64,000 nucleotides of DNA, taken from assembly GCA_032622095.1 (NCBI GenBank), contig CP136069.1, positions 39,532,194 to 39,596,193 on the forward strand, written 5' to 3'. This stretch comes from Siphonodentalium dalli. Lineage: Eukaryota; Mollusca; Scaphopoda; Gadilida; Siphonodentaliidae. Shown here one piece after another: positions 1-12,635 of this stretch. The notes under the pieces were generated by a model that saw nothing but the letters and a program-made list of their open reading frames with translations, did no database searches and was not told where the DNA came from. A program made the position numbers and the translations under genes. Each line of letters opens with the position of its first letter. Position 1 is the stretch's first letter.

Positions 1-741
1 GATATATTGCAAAATTTACAGTCGACTATATTTCCCTATAACACAGTATAACACAGATTTAACAGTTATACCGTAAAAGCACTGCGTAGGAACTGTTGCA
101 TCGGAAATCGTTCTATCGCCGGTTTGTGATGGTTCTTGACTGATTTGTGACGGTTCCTGCATGATCGAAACTATACATTTTCACGACTTTTTGACGGTTA
201 AAACGCAATTTTGAGGCATCTAGGTGATAAATCGATTAGTAATTTTCAATCCCATCACAATCTGTGGCACCAATGAGCGTGTTAATAACGAAACTTTCAT
301 TGTGCGAGTCATAACAACGACAAAAACCGCGAATTTTTTGGATAATTGTTTGGGTTCTCTCCTGATCGAGTCGGTTCACTCCCATTTAATCGTTCTATAC
401 GGGTAAGACTATGGCTAATATTTGCCATGGTACATGGTTCAAACTGCCAATTTTGTGAAAGTATACAAAGATAAACACAACCAACTATGCATTAAGTTGA
501 AATTTGCACCACTTGTCATTAATTTCGATGAATTACACTGCCTTTCTATGCTTATCCAATAAGCTGTGTGACACCTATCAAAATTCACAAAGTCGCCAGT
601 TAGTTTGAAAAATAGCGCGTTTTGCAGGCCCAACATTTCCATGAGTCAATAGCCGGTTAACAATAGTGAAATTTTATAGCGCTTGACTTTGGAAAGCGTG
701 AGCGTAGACGGGATATATAGAGTTATCTGTCTTGTATTTTA

Positions 742-1296
742 TCTATTATATATTTTTGGAACTTCTGTCTGTATGTATGTATTTTTGTTATAGACTCGAA
801 AAACTGCTCGACCGATCCGACTCAAATTTGGTGTGTAGGCCTATACTTTGATCCGGGGAACAATATGGGCGGGTCCAATTTCACGTGCGCCGTGTCCTTG
901 ACCTTGCTCAAATACGCTCGTATAGGCATGTTTCTGGACCTCGACCGATCCCACTCAAATTTGGTAGCTGGTTCTACTTTGATCACGGGAACAATATGGG
1001 CGGGTCCAATTTCACTTGCGACCGTGTCCTTGACCTTGACCTCGCTCATATACGCTCATATAGGCATGTTTCTGGACCTCGACCGATCCGACTCAGATTT
1101 GGTATAATGTAGGCCTACTTTGATCCCGGGAACAATATGGGAGGGTCCAATTTGAGGTGCGACCATGTCCTTGGCCTTGACCATATTCGCTCATATAGGC
1201 ATGTTTCCGGGCCGATCGAACAATAGTTTGTCCAGGCGGAGACGATCACAAATAAATCCCTAAATAGCCCGGACGAAGAGGGGGCACATCGGCTAG
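742..1296 (+). mobile_element. short non-autonomous Helitron
   Basis: Starts TCTATTATATATTTTTGG after an A and ends CACATCGGCTAG before a T. The 5' end matches the Helitron at 25308-24191 (TCTAT..TATATATTTT then GACTTC/AACTTC). The sequence before CTAG (CCCGGACGAAGAGGGGGC) looks like a decayed hairpin. The interior is a threefold tandem repeat. No ORF of its own. Confidence 0.6.
809..1207. repeat. tandem repeat, ~135 bp unit, three copies
   Basis: Units begin CGACCGATCC at 809, 942 and 1080, each followed by CTCAAATTTGG-like, GGAACAATATGGG, GGTCCAATTT and CATATAGGCATGTTTC. Overlapping frames of ~75-80 codons on both strands here are by-products of the unit length. Confidence 0.85.
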
Positions 1297-1477
1297 TGTT
1301 GTCTATTTTCGTAGACGTATTTTACTCAACACAAAGCCAAAAATAAGACGTTAAAAGTTCGTTGACTCCCATACAATGTTCTGATTACGCAGTTTATGAA
1401 GTTTATGTCGGGCATCCGCTTGCTGGATGCTGATTATCTAGGTTAAATTCTAGAATATGCAGCTATTAAAGCATATA

Positions 1478-1690
1478 CTGTAATGCCCTAATTAATCGAC
1501 TCCATAACCACAGCATAATTCTGGGTAATTTTTCAGGATTTAGTCGGAAATATGGCTTGTTGCCATTCATCGGAAAGCTCTCCCCGAGAACTTTCCGATG
1601 AATGGCAACAAGCCATATTTCCGACTAAATCCTGAAAAATTACCCATAATTCTGCGGTGGTTATGGAGTCAATTAATTGGGGCATTACTG
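1478..1690. mobile_element. palindromic TA-target MITE (CAGTAATGCCC family), copy 1
   Basis: Near-perfect inverted repeat of two ~100 bp arms around GAAAGCTCTCCCCGAG. The ends (CTGTAATGCCC / GGGCATTACTG, with GGGG in this copy) are flanked by TA. Arms share TTTCAGGATTTAGTCGG. TA target and ends suggest a Tc1/mariner-like foldback. Confidence 0.9.
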
Positions 1691-2019
1691 TACAAGCGCG
1701 ATAACCTTTCATTCAATCATATTTTAGATTGACTAGGGATCTTTGATTTTTTAATAGAAGATATAAAAAAGCAAAGAATCCTACAGTTTCAAATATTATT
1801 ATATGGATGTTAATCCTTTGGTGACCAAATGTGCTGTAATGAGCAGCGACTTGAATCCTATTGATTCATTTGTAGGATGCTCAGCTATTAAATTCAACAT
1901 GCAGTAACAGATTGTTTGAATTATTAGCTAAACATTCCTACAAATGAATCATTAGAAATCAGAGTTATGGGTGTCTGAACCTGGCTATTATAAGGCACAT
2001 TATTATTCCTCGCTAATAA

Positions 2020-2880
2020 CGTGTCAAGTGAGCAGGGACGTGGGCTGGAGGGTCTCCAATGTTGGGGCGTCCACCTTGGAATTTCCAACCGCATCATCCC
2101 CTTGAAACAGACCAAACTCATGCACGAGGCCTGGGCTTTGGTTTTTCCCAACTGCCTGACACATTATAGCTCTAGATTGTATTCCATTCTGAAGTGAATT
2201 GATTAGTAGCCTTTGATTGGCCGCCATGCAAACCGGGGGAGAAACTCAGGATGCATGGGCCCAGTGAGAAAATGTGGATATCTGAACCTGAAAATTGCAA
2301 ATATCATCTAGACTGGCTTCAAGATTTCCAAGTGTTGCAAGTTTCCAACCTGGCACCCCCACCACCACAAGATTGGAAATGTTCCCAACAGATGGAGAGA
2401 GAGAGAGATGATTTATTTTGCAAAAGAGCATACATTATTTAATAAAAAGCATATTAATTAAATGGAATTAGATTAATTGTCCATTAAACCAGTTTCTTGC
2501 CAATTTCGGGGGGAGGGTAAATGTGATATAGAAAACTATATCACAGCTGCTCCATTCTTCCTGTCCACCCATCATGAGTTTTGGATCATCTCTAAAGAAG
2601 AGGTGTCCAATTGTATATGTCAAATATGGTTGCTTACATGTTTAAAGTGTAGGAAAGTATGCAAATGTTGGTCTAAAAACGACAAATTCCCCACTTCTAA
2701 TATTAAATTGTTGTTAAATCAAAATAAGAGAATAAATTCAACATATTGTTGGTGTTAAATTTTAAACCAATCTATTGTAAGATAAGAAATTTGTTGAACA
2801 TTTTGACCAAAGTTGGGGATAGACACCAATTAAGCACCCCTCCCCAAGCCCCCCCCCCCCCCCCCCCCACCACCCCAATC
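2020..2880. repeat. TTTCCAAC-rich dispersed repeat with poly-C run
   Basis: Shares words such as AAATTTCCAAC, ACCAAAGTTGGGG and a poly-C run (20 C at 2849-2868) with 6830-7340 and 43800-44290. Boundaries are unclear. The short frames are not protein-like. Confidence 0.4.
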
Positions 2881-3821
2881 ACGTCATAACCTATCAATGA
2901 TTCAGTTGAACGTGATCTCATAAGTTATATTCATGTCTGAGCGACAAACATGTGTAAATGTCCCTCAGGCGGACTTCAGAGGAAGAACTATGATGGCGCT
3001 GGCATTGAAATATTGTCACACCTGGATCTTTCAATAATGCCCAGATTAAGTAAATGAATGTAACATCTCATATTCTCCTGAGAGTATATTTATATTACCA
3101 TTGGTCATTTATATAGGCGGGCATGATTATGATACTATACTCATCGGGACTTTCAATATTTTATTTCTGCCTATTAATGTCACTTAATCTCCCGTATTAG
3201 GTATTTATTGTGTTATTTCTTAATATACCTGTTCTATTATGCAAATTACATAAGCTACATTCATTATCTGGTTTAAAATGTCAGATACAGAAGACGATTT
3301 TCGGACCAAATTGCAGAAATCGTTCGAATAAATGTCATGTACAGAACCGTCACAGCCGTGATTGGTTTGAAATAGAACCGTAACACGCACCCGTGTTGAT
3401 TGCGAGGCCACAGCTCAACCCCTATCGGAATACTTTCTCAGCTATTTAACAGAAGAATAACACGGGTATACTTTATAGTCAGTGTTTGTCCTCAGAATGC
3501 GTTTCATATTTTATACGCCACGAAAAACAAAGAAATTGCGTCCACGTGCCTTGATTTTCAGTGATAACATGTTGATATTTACGCGTTAACTCGCTAATAC
3601 CGAGTTAATTGTGGTCTAGAGTTCAGGTTTCGATAACACGGCACTGCTGCAGCCTCTGTTCATTCAGGAAAGTATAATATATTCAAGATATCTATAATTA
3701 TGCGTGATTTTGATCACAAAAATGATTATTTTCAATCATCAGGAACGGTAACAAATCAGGCAAGAACCATCACAATACCGGCGATAGAACGACTTCCGAT
3801 GTAACAGTTCCTACACAGTGC

Positions 3822-4871
3822 GTAAAAGTTATGTTACAGAATGGAGCACCTACTCTGAGTGCTCTCGCAGATGTTTGAACCACATTTCCATAAATAAAAT
3901 GATGGGTGTTGCCATGCACGTGATTTTAAGGAACAATAATATGTGTAGTAAAGTCCCGCTCCATAATTTTACGAGCTACCGGTAAGGTTCCATTGTTTTG
4001 GAAACGAGGCTTGGTGGAATTCCAAATTGATGAACAAATAAAGTTTGTGAAATTACAGATTCAATTTTACGTTGGTCAAATTAAGGTTACACATAATTAA
4101 AACTCTCACTAAAATATGACAATTATTCAGGTTTGTAATCTAGGAATGTAATCTTTGTTGTATACCGCTTGATTCATTCAATACTTCAAATATCATTGTT
4201 TCATCAGATGCCAACATGCAGTACATCAATTGGCATAAGTACAATGTCAGTAGGCCCCATACCTACATTAATACAGCAAAATGTTGATTGATTGAGCACG
4301 CATGTGTGTATCTATATAAGAGGTAAATGAAAACACAGATGTAATTTTGATGCATCATTGAATGATCACAGACCAACTAACTGCTTCTATATTTTAAAAT
4401 AATTATTTCAAGCGAGCTTTTCAATTACGAGTAATACTAATTTCGACCAATCTATATCATACGAATCGGGCCTCTCATTTTAAGACATAAAGGAACAAAG
4501 CGATCACAGATATCACTCAAATTTATGTAAAAGTAAAACATTTGAAATTGTCCAGTCACGGGTGTGCACGGTTGAGCATTTGTTGTCGTTGAACCTTGAA
4601 AATTGCCCATACCCTGGGTGCCCATCAGGGTTTGATCTGACGTGGGTGAGTTTTATGTAGTGCAAAACTGTGACTATGCCATGCACCATATACCTGTATA
4701 TATCTCAATGTATAGTCGATGGTTTTCTGAGAGATACAATTGTTTGTCGCGAATGTGTGTTTCCAAACTGTCATAATATTTACCATTGTAGCATTACTCC
4801 TAATACCTACATGTTAAATTATAGCAAACTTTACTACCTTTGCAAATTTGGCTTATTTTCCAATGGTGGTT
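3822..4871. other. no gene recognised
   Basis: AT-rich sequence without a convincing frame, tandem repeat or palindrome. Nothing to annotate beyond being outside the inverted repeat at 3740-3821. Confidence 0.5.
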
Positions 4872-5345
4872 AAAGGTACTCAATCCGAACAGAGGGTCCC
4901 CATCTCAACAGATTCCAACAACAACAATCCGATCAGAGGGTCCTATATTACTATTTCTTTGGCTTTGGGGGTAAAAAATATTTGATTCGAGTCGAGGAAC
5001 CCATCAAACAAAGCTCAGAGTTATTAGATATTGATTTTTGAAATTTGTTATTAACTCGAGATGAGTACTAATAACTGCCGTAATCTGCTCTGGATGTGTA
5101 CTCCAAATCTATTCAAACAGACAAGGATGGATAACTCTAAAATCAAGTGGTAATTTTAACGCAATTTTGACTGAGTTCTGGGCCAGACAGTATTCCCGAT
5201 AATGAAAAATAATAGATTTCTAAAATCGATATCTAACAAATCTGAGCTTTGATGGGTGACTTCCTCGACTCGAATCAAATATTTTTGACCCCCGAAGCCA
5301 TTGAAATAGTAATTGAGAGGAGTTTTATCGGATTGAGTACCTTTA
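4872..5345 (+). mobile_element. TTAA-target MITE, AGGTACTCAATCC family, copy 1
   Basis: Ends TTAA-AGGTACTCAATCCGA and TCGGATTGAGTACCT-TTAA. The subterminal block (GGCTTTGGGGGTAAAAAATA, then ATTCGAGTCGAGG) is repeated inverted at the right (CCTCGACTCGAAT, CCCCCGAAGCCA). TTAA with a purine at the end fits Kolobok-like elements better than piggyBac. The 77-codon minus frame inside recurs in other copies only because the copies are alike. Confidence 0.85.
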
Positions 5346-8300
5346 AGTTCAAAGACAAATTTAGACATACAAAACGTACGCAAGTTCAATGTAGATGGTA
5401 TGATGCTGTCACACGAACATTCGATTCCATGTCATTACCAAAATCAATTACTCAAACATCCGTGTGAAGTCAAAATATCTTCGGATTTGTAGGAACTGCA
5501 CGGTTTGTCATTTAACATGCAGCGATTACTATGTCCACTGTTTGAAGAAGCAATAACATCGAACATGTGCTAGATTCAACGACAATAAACGTGGCAAATG
5601 ATTAGATTGGAATACACCAATACCAACGACGAAACGCGAGATGCATTGCATTTATGTGTATGTATCCATTTATTTTTGATATGGCTGTTGTTTTTAAGAA
5701 TAATGTCTAAAGAAGGGAAATTGCTGATAAATAAAAAGTTGTATCTTGAAATAAAAGTGACTTTGATGCCATTTTCTCCAGACTTGGCAGGGGGTGGTCG
5801 TGACAAAATTTACAGACACAGGGTTGAAAAAGATTATTTCCACTACATGACAACCATGAGCTACCGGTACCGGTAAAATATAACAAGAGTCGTTATTTGG
5901 TGGGATAAACTGGATTCAGATCACGGATTAGTTCCCGTACGACGTGGTTCGGTAAACGAACAGACCAGAATCAGTAAACGAACAGACCGTAATCGTAATC
6001 AATCGTTATTTCGTCGTAATCCAGATTCAGATTCTGATTCCGATTACGGACTAAAACGTTCATAATGTAAACAAACCGAGAGTTCGCCACCTCGGAGTTT
6101 TAAAACGCAATAAAACATAAGAATCCGTCCCTTGTGTACAAAGTATTGCAGAATATAAACGATCTATATCAAAGAATTTTAAATGCGGAGACCAATTTGT
6201 GTTATCGGGTGTAAACTGGGAGAATATTACTGAAATTAGCCAAATAATAATGTTATTGGTGGTAACGCTGGGGAGCACTTCGGTTGATGGCGAACCTGAA
6301 GCAAATCATTGTCAATTTCACTGTCACTTTCATCATGTTAATTTCATAATTCCATCCATAAAATACCGCCCGAAAGCATGTCGATTTCAAATTCGGCGGA
6401 TACGGCACCATTATCGAATTCACGTGAACCTGAATGTATATGTCTTCTGCTTTGTTCGTTATTAGATGTACCTTCTTATTCAAGAAATAGTAGGATTATA
6501 TGATATTGATGGATTATCAGATACACGTATGTACTATCTAGTCTTATAGCAATTTCAGTTCACATTTAAATGTTTTGTTTAGTTAAATGCAGTCGTTTTG
6601 CACAATAGTCTCTGTATAGTGCAGGAACACAGGCATTTTTGGGCCAACGTGCTGTTCATTAGTTGGAAAATCAAGCTTTGCCCACGAAGCTAATGTTGTG
6701 ATCGCACGTGAACTGCATCTCCCAATCGCACAAATACAAATGTAAAGCTTACTCTATGATCTCAGGACTATAGAGTGGAAATGTCAGTCAATTTATTGAT
6801 TAAGTACCCACACGTACAAGTTCTAGGGACGTGGCTAGATGTTTACCCAAATTTCCGGCCAACTACACCCCCCCCCCCCCCCATTGAACCAAACATCAAT
6901 CTCACAGGTTCGCAGAATTCCATTTGCACCCCCTTGGAAATATCCAAACTGACACACCCTAAGATTGGAAAATTACCAACTGTTACTGGTTGAAAAAATC
7001 AAACAATGAGAACAATTCCAACCTATATATGGTGTCAACTTAATGTCCAACTAGTTCTGTGTCATACATGAAATTTCCAACTGCTGGAAATGTACCAAAG
7101 TTTAGTTTAAACATATCTATTTCAAATATTTGTCAAATTTAGATAACACATGATATATAACACATACATTTGTTTATACAGACAATTTGATTGGAGGACA
7201 CGTGCTGACTCACTTAATGGTACCCACTCCCCATATGTTATTACACTGAAAAATAAATCATTAGTAATGGCAAAGCAGCATGACTACCAAAACAAGTTGA
7301 ACATATATACAGATCACCGGTCACCCCCTCCCCCGAGTTAAGTCATAAGTTTGTATATGTATTTATTTAAAATCGGGTTTGTTTGTTGCGTTTGCTGGCT
7401 TGTACGTATCATTATTTGGAACAGTTAGTCAAAAGAATCCTGATTTGCCTCACGTATGAATGACTGTACAGCTAAGAAAATTGTACCAAAGTTCGGGGGG
7501 GTCGAGACACCCCAACCAACCCCTGTCGCCACGTGCCTGTACAACTGACAAGTTTCGTGTGTTCTCCACAACGTCATCGGAATTTGATTCAGGAGACCTA
7601 GAGCTGTTAGAAATGCTTGTCCTCAACAATAAACACACATTAACTTGAAAAAAAAGATGCGATTAAGTCGGATTGGCAGCTAATTAGGTGCCACGTATAC
7701 ACACATAGAAGCTAAGCATGACTCGCACAACAAACACGAACTTTATAAATATAAGATACAAATAATACTTGTGTCAAATACATGAGCCATGTTTGACGCT
7801 GGGAGAACAGTAAACATAGTATCGGAGACCACGTGGATTTCAAAATCTGATCTAGAATCGGGAATTAGCCCCGCCCCCGTAATCGGATTCGGATTCTGAA
7901 TCCAGATTCCCACGAAATAACGACTCTGGCGATGCATACAGTGTGTTCTACTCACTAATATGGCATATCATGCTTTGAAATGATGCAACAGGTAAGCACA
8001 GTACACAACTAAGTGATACAAATTCTAATATCTTAATGTTTCCTAATTAATCTTTAATAAGAATGTTGATTGGAAACCTATTGAATCACACAATTTTTTC
8101 TGACCTCGAATACACCTACCCACCCCCTCCCTGTGTCTGCATGGACTTTTTCTGCGGACCCCCCCCCCCCCCCTGGACTTGTGATTCCCTCAAAAATCGA
8201 CATGGGACCCTTCTAATATATAATAATAAAAAAAGAAGAAAAAAGTTCCCGGAGCCCTGTCTCAAAAGTTTGGAACTTTTTGATGAGCTGACCTGTTCTA

Positions 8301-8394
8301 CCCGGGAACTTTATAACATTGAACAAACAATACAGGAATTATGTTTCTTAAAGATGCATAATCCGAATTAACTCTCGCAAATTACTGTGTCATT
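5346..8394. other. mostly unannotated; inverted arms 5886-5922 and 7889-7927
   Basis: No gene recognised. AGTCGTTATTT...GGATTCAGA at the left is matched inverted at the right, with weaker homology continuing inward (ATTAGTTCCCG / CGGGAATTAG), so a ~2.0 kb element with decayed inverted ends is possible. It contains poly-C runs (6868-6882, then 8160-8173 outside) and TTTCCAAC-type repeat (6830-7340). The GATTCAGATTCTGATTCCG string at 6020-6045 is a simple repeat. Confidence 0.4.
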
Positions 8395-8780
8395 GGCTTC
8401 GGGGGTAAAAAAAAGTATTTGATTCGAGTCGAGGAACCCATCCATCAAAGCTCAGAGTGATCAAATATCGATTTTTTAAATCTATTATTTTTCACCACAG
8501 ATACCTTTAGTGGCCCAGTAAAAAGTTGACGACAAGACGGTCTCGGACTAAATTGCGGATGAAGATGGATAATCTAAAATCAAGCGGCTTTTTTGCGCCA
8601 GATATTTGACAAACCGGCAAAATTTCGTTGAACAAAATGTTGATAAATAACAGGTTTTGGGCAACTTTATACTATAGTTGACTTTAGCATTATTTTTTGG
8701 CAATTAATCGATTCAAAAATTGTTGTCGTTGTTGTTGGAATCTGATGATATGGGGACCTCGACTCGGATTGAGTACCTAT
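8395..8780 (+). mobile_element. AGGTACTCAATCC-family MITE, left end missing
   Basis: Begins inside the family block GGCTTCGGGGGTAAAA...TTCGAGTCGAGG and ends with the right terminus CGGATTGAGTACCT at ~8778. No left AGGTACTC end is present. Confidence 0.7.
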
Positions 8781-9454
8781 AATACTGGTTCCTTAATAAT
8801 CTAATTCACATTAGGTGGTGGTTCCAGCTAGATGTTGTATGATTTATGTGAGCCGATATCGCAACATTGAATAGTGAATTTAGAAATACAAGCCAGTCAC
8901 CCCAAATCCGATATAATCTCGAATTGGAACCATCGCGCAGTGTACCTATACCGTGAAATACATTGTTAATAAACAGATATTAATTAAGAGATATATTACT
9001 TGACTTAATTTGTCAATGTTATATACTTCCCTGTCAGAACATCAATTGTTCCCAGTGTTTGAACTGTTGGAGTATGACGTCTAAGCCAAAGTTGAGTTTC
9101 ATGACATGGTCTACCTTGTCCAGGAGATATTAATTTTCTCAATTCACCCCACTAATTTTCTTCCATAATATCTCCTCTAATTTTATTTGGTTGTCAACAA
9201 GAAAAAAGTTGCCGCAGAGACTCCAGACAAGATGGCGTCCATAAGCATTTTGCTTGATGTACCCGATCTATTTTATCGCCATACAGATAGTATCAAATTC
9301 GGTCTTGTTTTCCGCTCGATTCGTTATGCTAATATACAACCCCTATCTAAAATTATCTAAAAATCCGACAGCAAAATCAAATATGGCGGCCAAGATGGCG
9401 GCCGAAATGTAAAAATTAGCTAATTTTTGGACATTTCACCACCTACCGTTTGTC

Positions 9455-9640
9455 GAAATGGACCTCTCATATGTATTAAAATCCACAGTTTTGTCGTCTC
9501 TTAATAATTGCTCAGATTATATATACAATGAAGATGAGGATGTGTGAAATTCAAGATTGTTCACCGGATAGATCCAGAGAAATGTTTTGTCGAAAATCTC
9601 TTGCCATTTTGGCTTGATTTAGGCAAAGTGTGTTTTCCCC
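9455..9640. repeat. dispersed repeat, copy related to 14800-14985
   Basis: Shares CTCTCA-ATGTATTAAAATCCA, CTCTT-AA-AATTGCTCAGA, GATAGATCCAGAGAAAT and GCCATTTTGGCT-GATTTA with 14800-14985 in the same order. Non-coding and of unknown class. Confidence 0.65.
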
Positions 9641-9936
9641 TAACGATACCACACCATGCGCTTAGAAACACAAAGAAAATATTTTGAAGTTTAATATATG
9701 GATCAAGGTATGGGATGGATGTTCAATGTTTCGAGATGAATAAAGGTACTCAATCCAATCAGGCGGTCCCCATGTCATCAAGTTACAACAACAACATTAC
9801 TTAAAAATACGCTTTGTTATCAGAATCGATTAATTACAACAAAATAATGCTAACCGCTGTCAACTATGGTATAAAATTTTCCAAAATACCGTTGGGAATC
9901 ACGTGGTTTCGAGTTGATGAGTACCACGCATTCGAA

Positions 9937-9979
9937 ATGGCGGATGCGACAGAAAACACAACGAGAAACGAAGAAAAAG
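9937..9979 (+). other. possible captured first coding exon in left foldback arm
   Basis: An ATG in good context (GAAATGGCGG) opens MADATENTTRNEEK and runs for 43 bases into AAAAAG|GTAATA, a good splice donor. The same ATG and peptide (MAEATENTTR-EEK) occur in the right arm (13334-13292, minus strand, donor intact) and at 10740, where the donor is GGCAAT. Either a host first exon carried by the element or the first exon of the parental transposon. No known protein recognised. Confidence 0.35.
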
Positions 9980-10902
9980 GTAATATACTGGGATATGACA
10001 TATTACAAATTTTGGCAGCTACGATCATTATGCTACACTATTTTTCAAACAAGCTGATACCCCATGTGTGTCCAAACTCACATTTGTTTGCTCTAACATT
10101 CTGACCAAAAGTCGTCAGTCGGAGGATTTTCCACGATGTGTTTACTGGTGTATTCCACGAACATTTTCTATTTTCATGGTTTTTCTCTGCTTGGACCAAA
10201 AATATTGTTACTAATGTTATGTCAACTAAAATTAAGCACACGTAGTAGGCAATATATTGAACCCTGCTTTTAAAAAATGTAATTTTCCTTGTGAATCGTG
10301 GCTTTTTCATTAGTGATAAGTGTACACGCACCACAATTAAGTGATTAGTTACCACGAACTTGTTCAGAATCGATTGAATAAATAGAAGACACCAAATGAG
10401 TCAACCGGCTTACAGCGAAATTTACAGAAGGAGTGCAGCAAATTAGGTATGAACCGTCCATATAGGCAAGGTGCAGGCCTCATTTACTTGAATTTCGCTA
10501 TAACCTGAGTCGACTTGAAGATTATATATTGCTGTATCATGTGTATGGGCCAAGCAAACCGCAAAACTATGGTACTGTTCAATTGTGGTAATAGATTAAA
10601 CTATGTACCCCAGATGTAAAGCATGTGGTTAAATTACATATAACTGTGCTACTGGTGCTAATAATGGTCGTTGATCACCATTTTGCAATGAGTGAAATGA
10701 CGGTATATGAAATGTTGGACCAATTGATAACACGAAATAATGGCGGAGGCGACAGAAAACACAACGCGAAACGAGGAAAAAGGCAATCAAATAGGATATG
10801 ACATACTACATAGTATTTTGGCAGCTACGAGCATATGCTACAATAGTTTTCAAACAAGCTGATGCCTCGTGTGTGTCAAAAACGCACGCCTGTTTAACGC
10901 AC

Positions 10903-11300
10903 TGAAATGTACTCAATCCGATCAGGGGGCCCCCATATCATCAAGATACAACAATAACAACATTTCTTCAAAATACGCTTTAGTTATCAGAATCGATTAA
11001 TTGCAACAAGATAATACTAACCATTGTCAATAATGGTATACAATTTCCCAAAACGTGTAATTTATCAACTTTATGTTCAACGAAATGTGGCCGTATTATC
11101 ACTTTTGAGTATTCACGAAATTTGGCCGTATTACCACTTGTTTGATATAATTGCACATCTCGAGAAATAACAAACTTCAAAGATCGATATCTGATCGCTC
11201 TGAGCTTTAATGGGTGGGTTCCTGGACTCGAATCAAATTTTTTTTACCCCCGAAGCCAAAGAAATAGTAATTTAGGAGCGTTTAAAGAAATGCATCTTTA
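10903..11300 (+). mobile_element. AGGTACTCAATCC-family MITE nested in the giant foldback
   Basis: Left end GTACTCAATCCGATCAGGGG, right end GCATCTTTAATAA. Interior has the family block TCGATATCTGATCGCTCTGAG and CCCCCGAAGCCAAAG. Nested within 9742-13712. Confidence 0.65.
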
Positions 11301-12279
11301 ATAAATGGTTTGCTATATATACTGTCAATGTCTGGAATGAATGGAAGTGTTCATCACTTCTAATCTTATTGAAAATACGTTGTCCAAATGTGAACAAACA
11401 ATTTACCGTTCAATTGTTTTATATTAACCGTGTGGTCTGTTCTGTTATCATTTGAACCATCAAATTTACGAATGTTACGAAGTGGATTGCTTTTATACTA
11501 TATATTAAATCATTAGTTTAGTCATATATATGTGTGAACAATTGAACAAGGACATTCGAAGTGGTATATATAGAATATAATGGCAGCAGTCCAAACATTT
11601 CGCTGCATTGGCACCGATAGGGCGTGATTCTGTCTTTTAATGTCATAATTTATGGACTATGGTCACATCAATCACACCTCGTCGAAACGGCATTCCCTGG
11701 ATAGCTTTATTCATAATGGCTGTTTTAAAGTGTCCCTGTATTGATTTGTTGTCAGATCCGTTTGTCCACAATACACTGCATGTATAAGCATCTACACGTT
11801 TCTAAATTTGAGGATTATTTGCTTTTTTGAGGTAGGCCTATATGCCAGTGAGGTAAGTATCATACCATTCTTAATTATTATAGCCCGTTTTCAATTTAAC
11901 TCTGAGCTGCATATTCGCATAATTAGTTTTTGAGTTACTCTTATTTCAAAATTTTGGCAACTCCCCCCCCCCCCCCCCAAGTTAATCCCGTTTATACATG
12001 TATGCGCTTCTCGTACTGCACCAAGCGCGGCACTGATGTCTGCAATTTGGTCGAGGAAGCCATAGATTCACATGACGCGGGGTCTAGTCATGATTATTGC
12101 AGGATAAGCCTCCAACAACACGGATTACTTCCTGCAGATATAGTACCCAGTATATGCATTTCATCTGAAAAATAAAATCACAAATCCTACGTAAGAATAA
12201 ATTTCTTACGGTCATTACACTCATTACAAAATGGTGATCAACGACGATTACTAGCGCTGAATTGGTCAGTCTCACCAGT
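11301..12279. other. no gene recognised
   Basis: AT-rich spacer between the nested MITE and the next foldback, with a poly-C run near 11945-11959. A frame ending at 12172 near AATAAA, and Kelch-like words on the opposite strand, were too weak to annotate. Confidence 0.4.
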
Positions 12280-12635
12280 TTTGTGATAAAGGTACACAGG
12301 TTCTGAAAATTGTGATGAAGCTATAGGTACCCAGGTTGGGAGAAATCGTGATAAAGGTACCCAGGTTCATCTGCTGTCGGCGGGGTATTTTTGTGTTACA
12401 CTGCAGACATATCAAAGGATACATTAGTTGACTACATTCTTTCGATTTATAGCAGCTCAAACAATTTAAAACTGAAAGCAACAGCTTAAAACAAACGAAT
12501 TTTCAGCAAAGATATTTAAATCTCGTTTAATTTTTTTTTATTCGATGAACCTGGGCACCTTATTACGATTTTTCCCAACCTGTGTACCTTTATCAAAATT
12601 TTCAGAACCTTTATGTACCTTTATCACCAAACAAA
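12280..12635. mobile_element. foldback whose arms are short tandem repeats
   Basis: Left arm has three ~35 bp units (GATAAAGGTACCCAGGTT, with AGAAATCGT or GAAAATTGT between). Right arm has the complements (AACCTGTGTACCTTTATC). The spacer is ~150 bp. Lies between the arms of the giant foldback. Confidence 0.75.

Larger units (their letters stand above)
79..3821. mobile_element. 3.7 kb region bounded by ~80 bp terminal inverted repeats
   Basis: Bases 79-159 and 3740-3821 are inverted copies with ~10 mismatches over ~81 bp; landmarks are TATCGCCGGT on the left and ACCGGCGATA on the right. This is what a DNA transposon with long TIRs would leave. No transposase frame was recognised inside. The interior holds a Helitron (742-1296), a foldback MITE (1478-1690) and TTTCCAAC-rich repeat sequence with a poly-C run, so it has been filled by later insertions. 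Confidence 0.6.

Noticed and set aside
11930-12172. 81-codon frame ending near AATAAA, with Kelch-like words (VVGGLS) on the opposite strand
   Set aside because: The frame starts in a poly-C run, no domain is clear on either strand, and it sits inside a foldback element.
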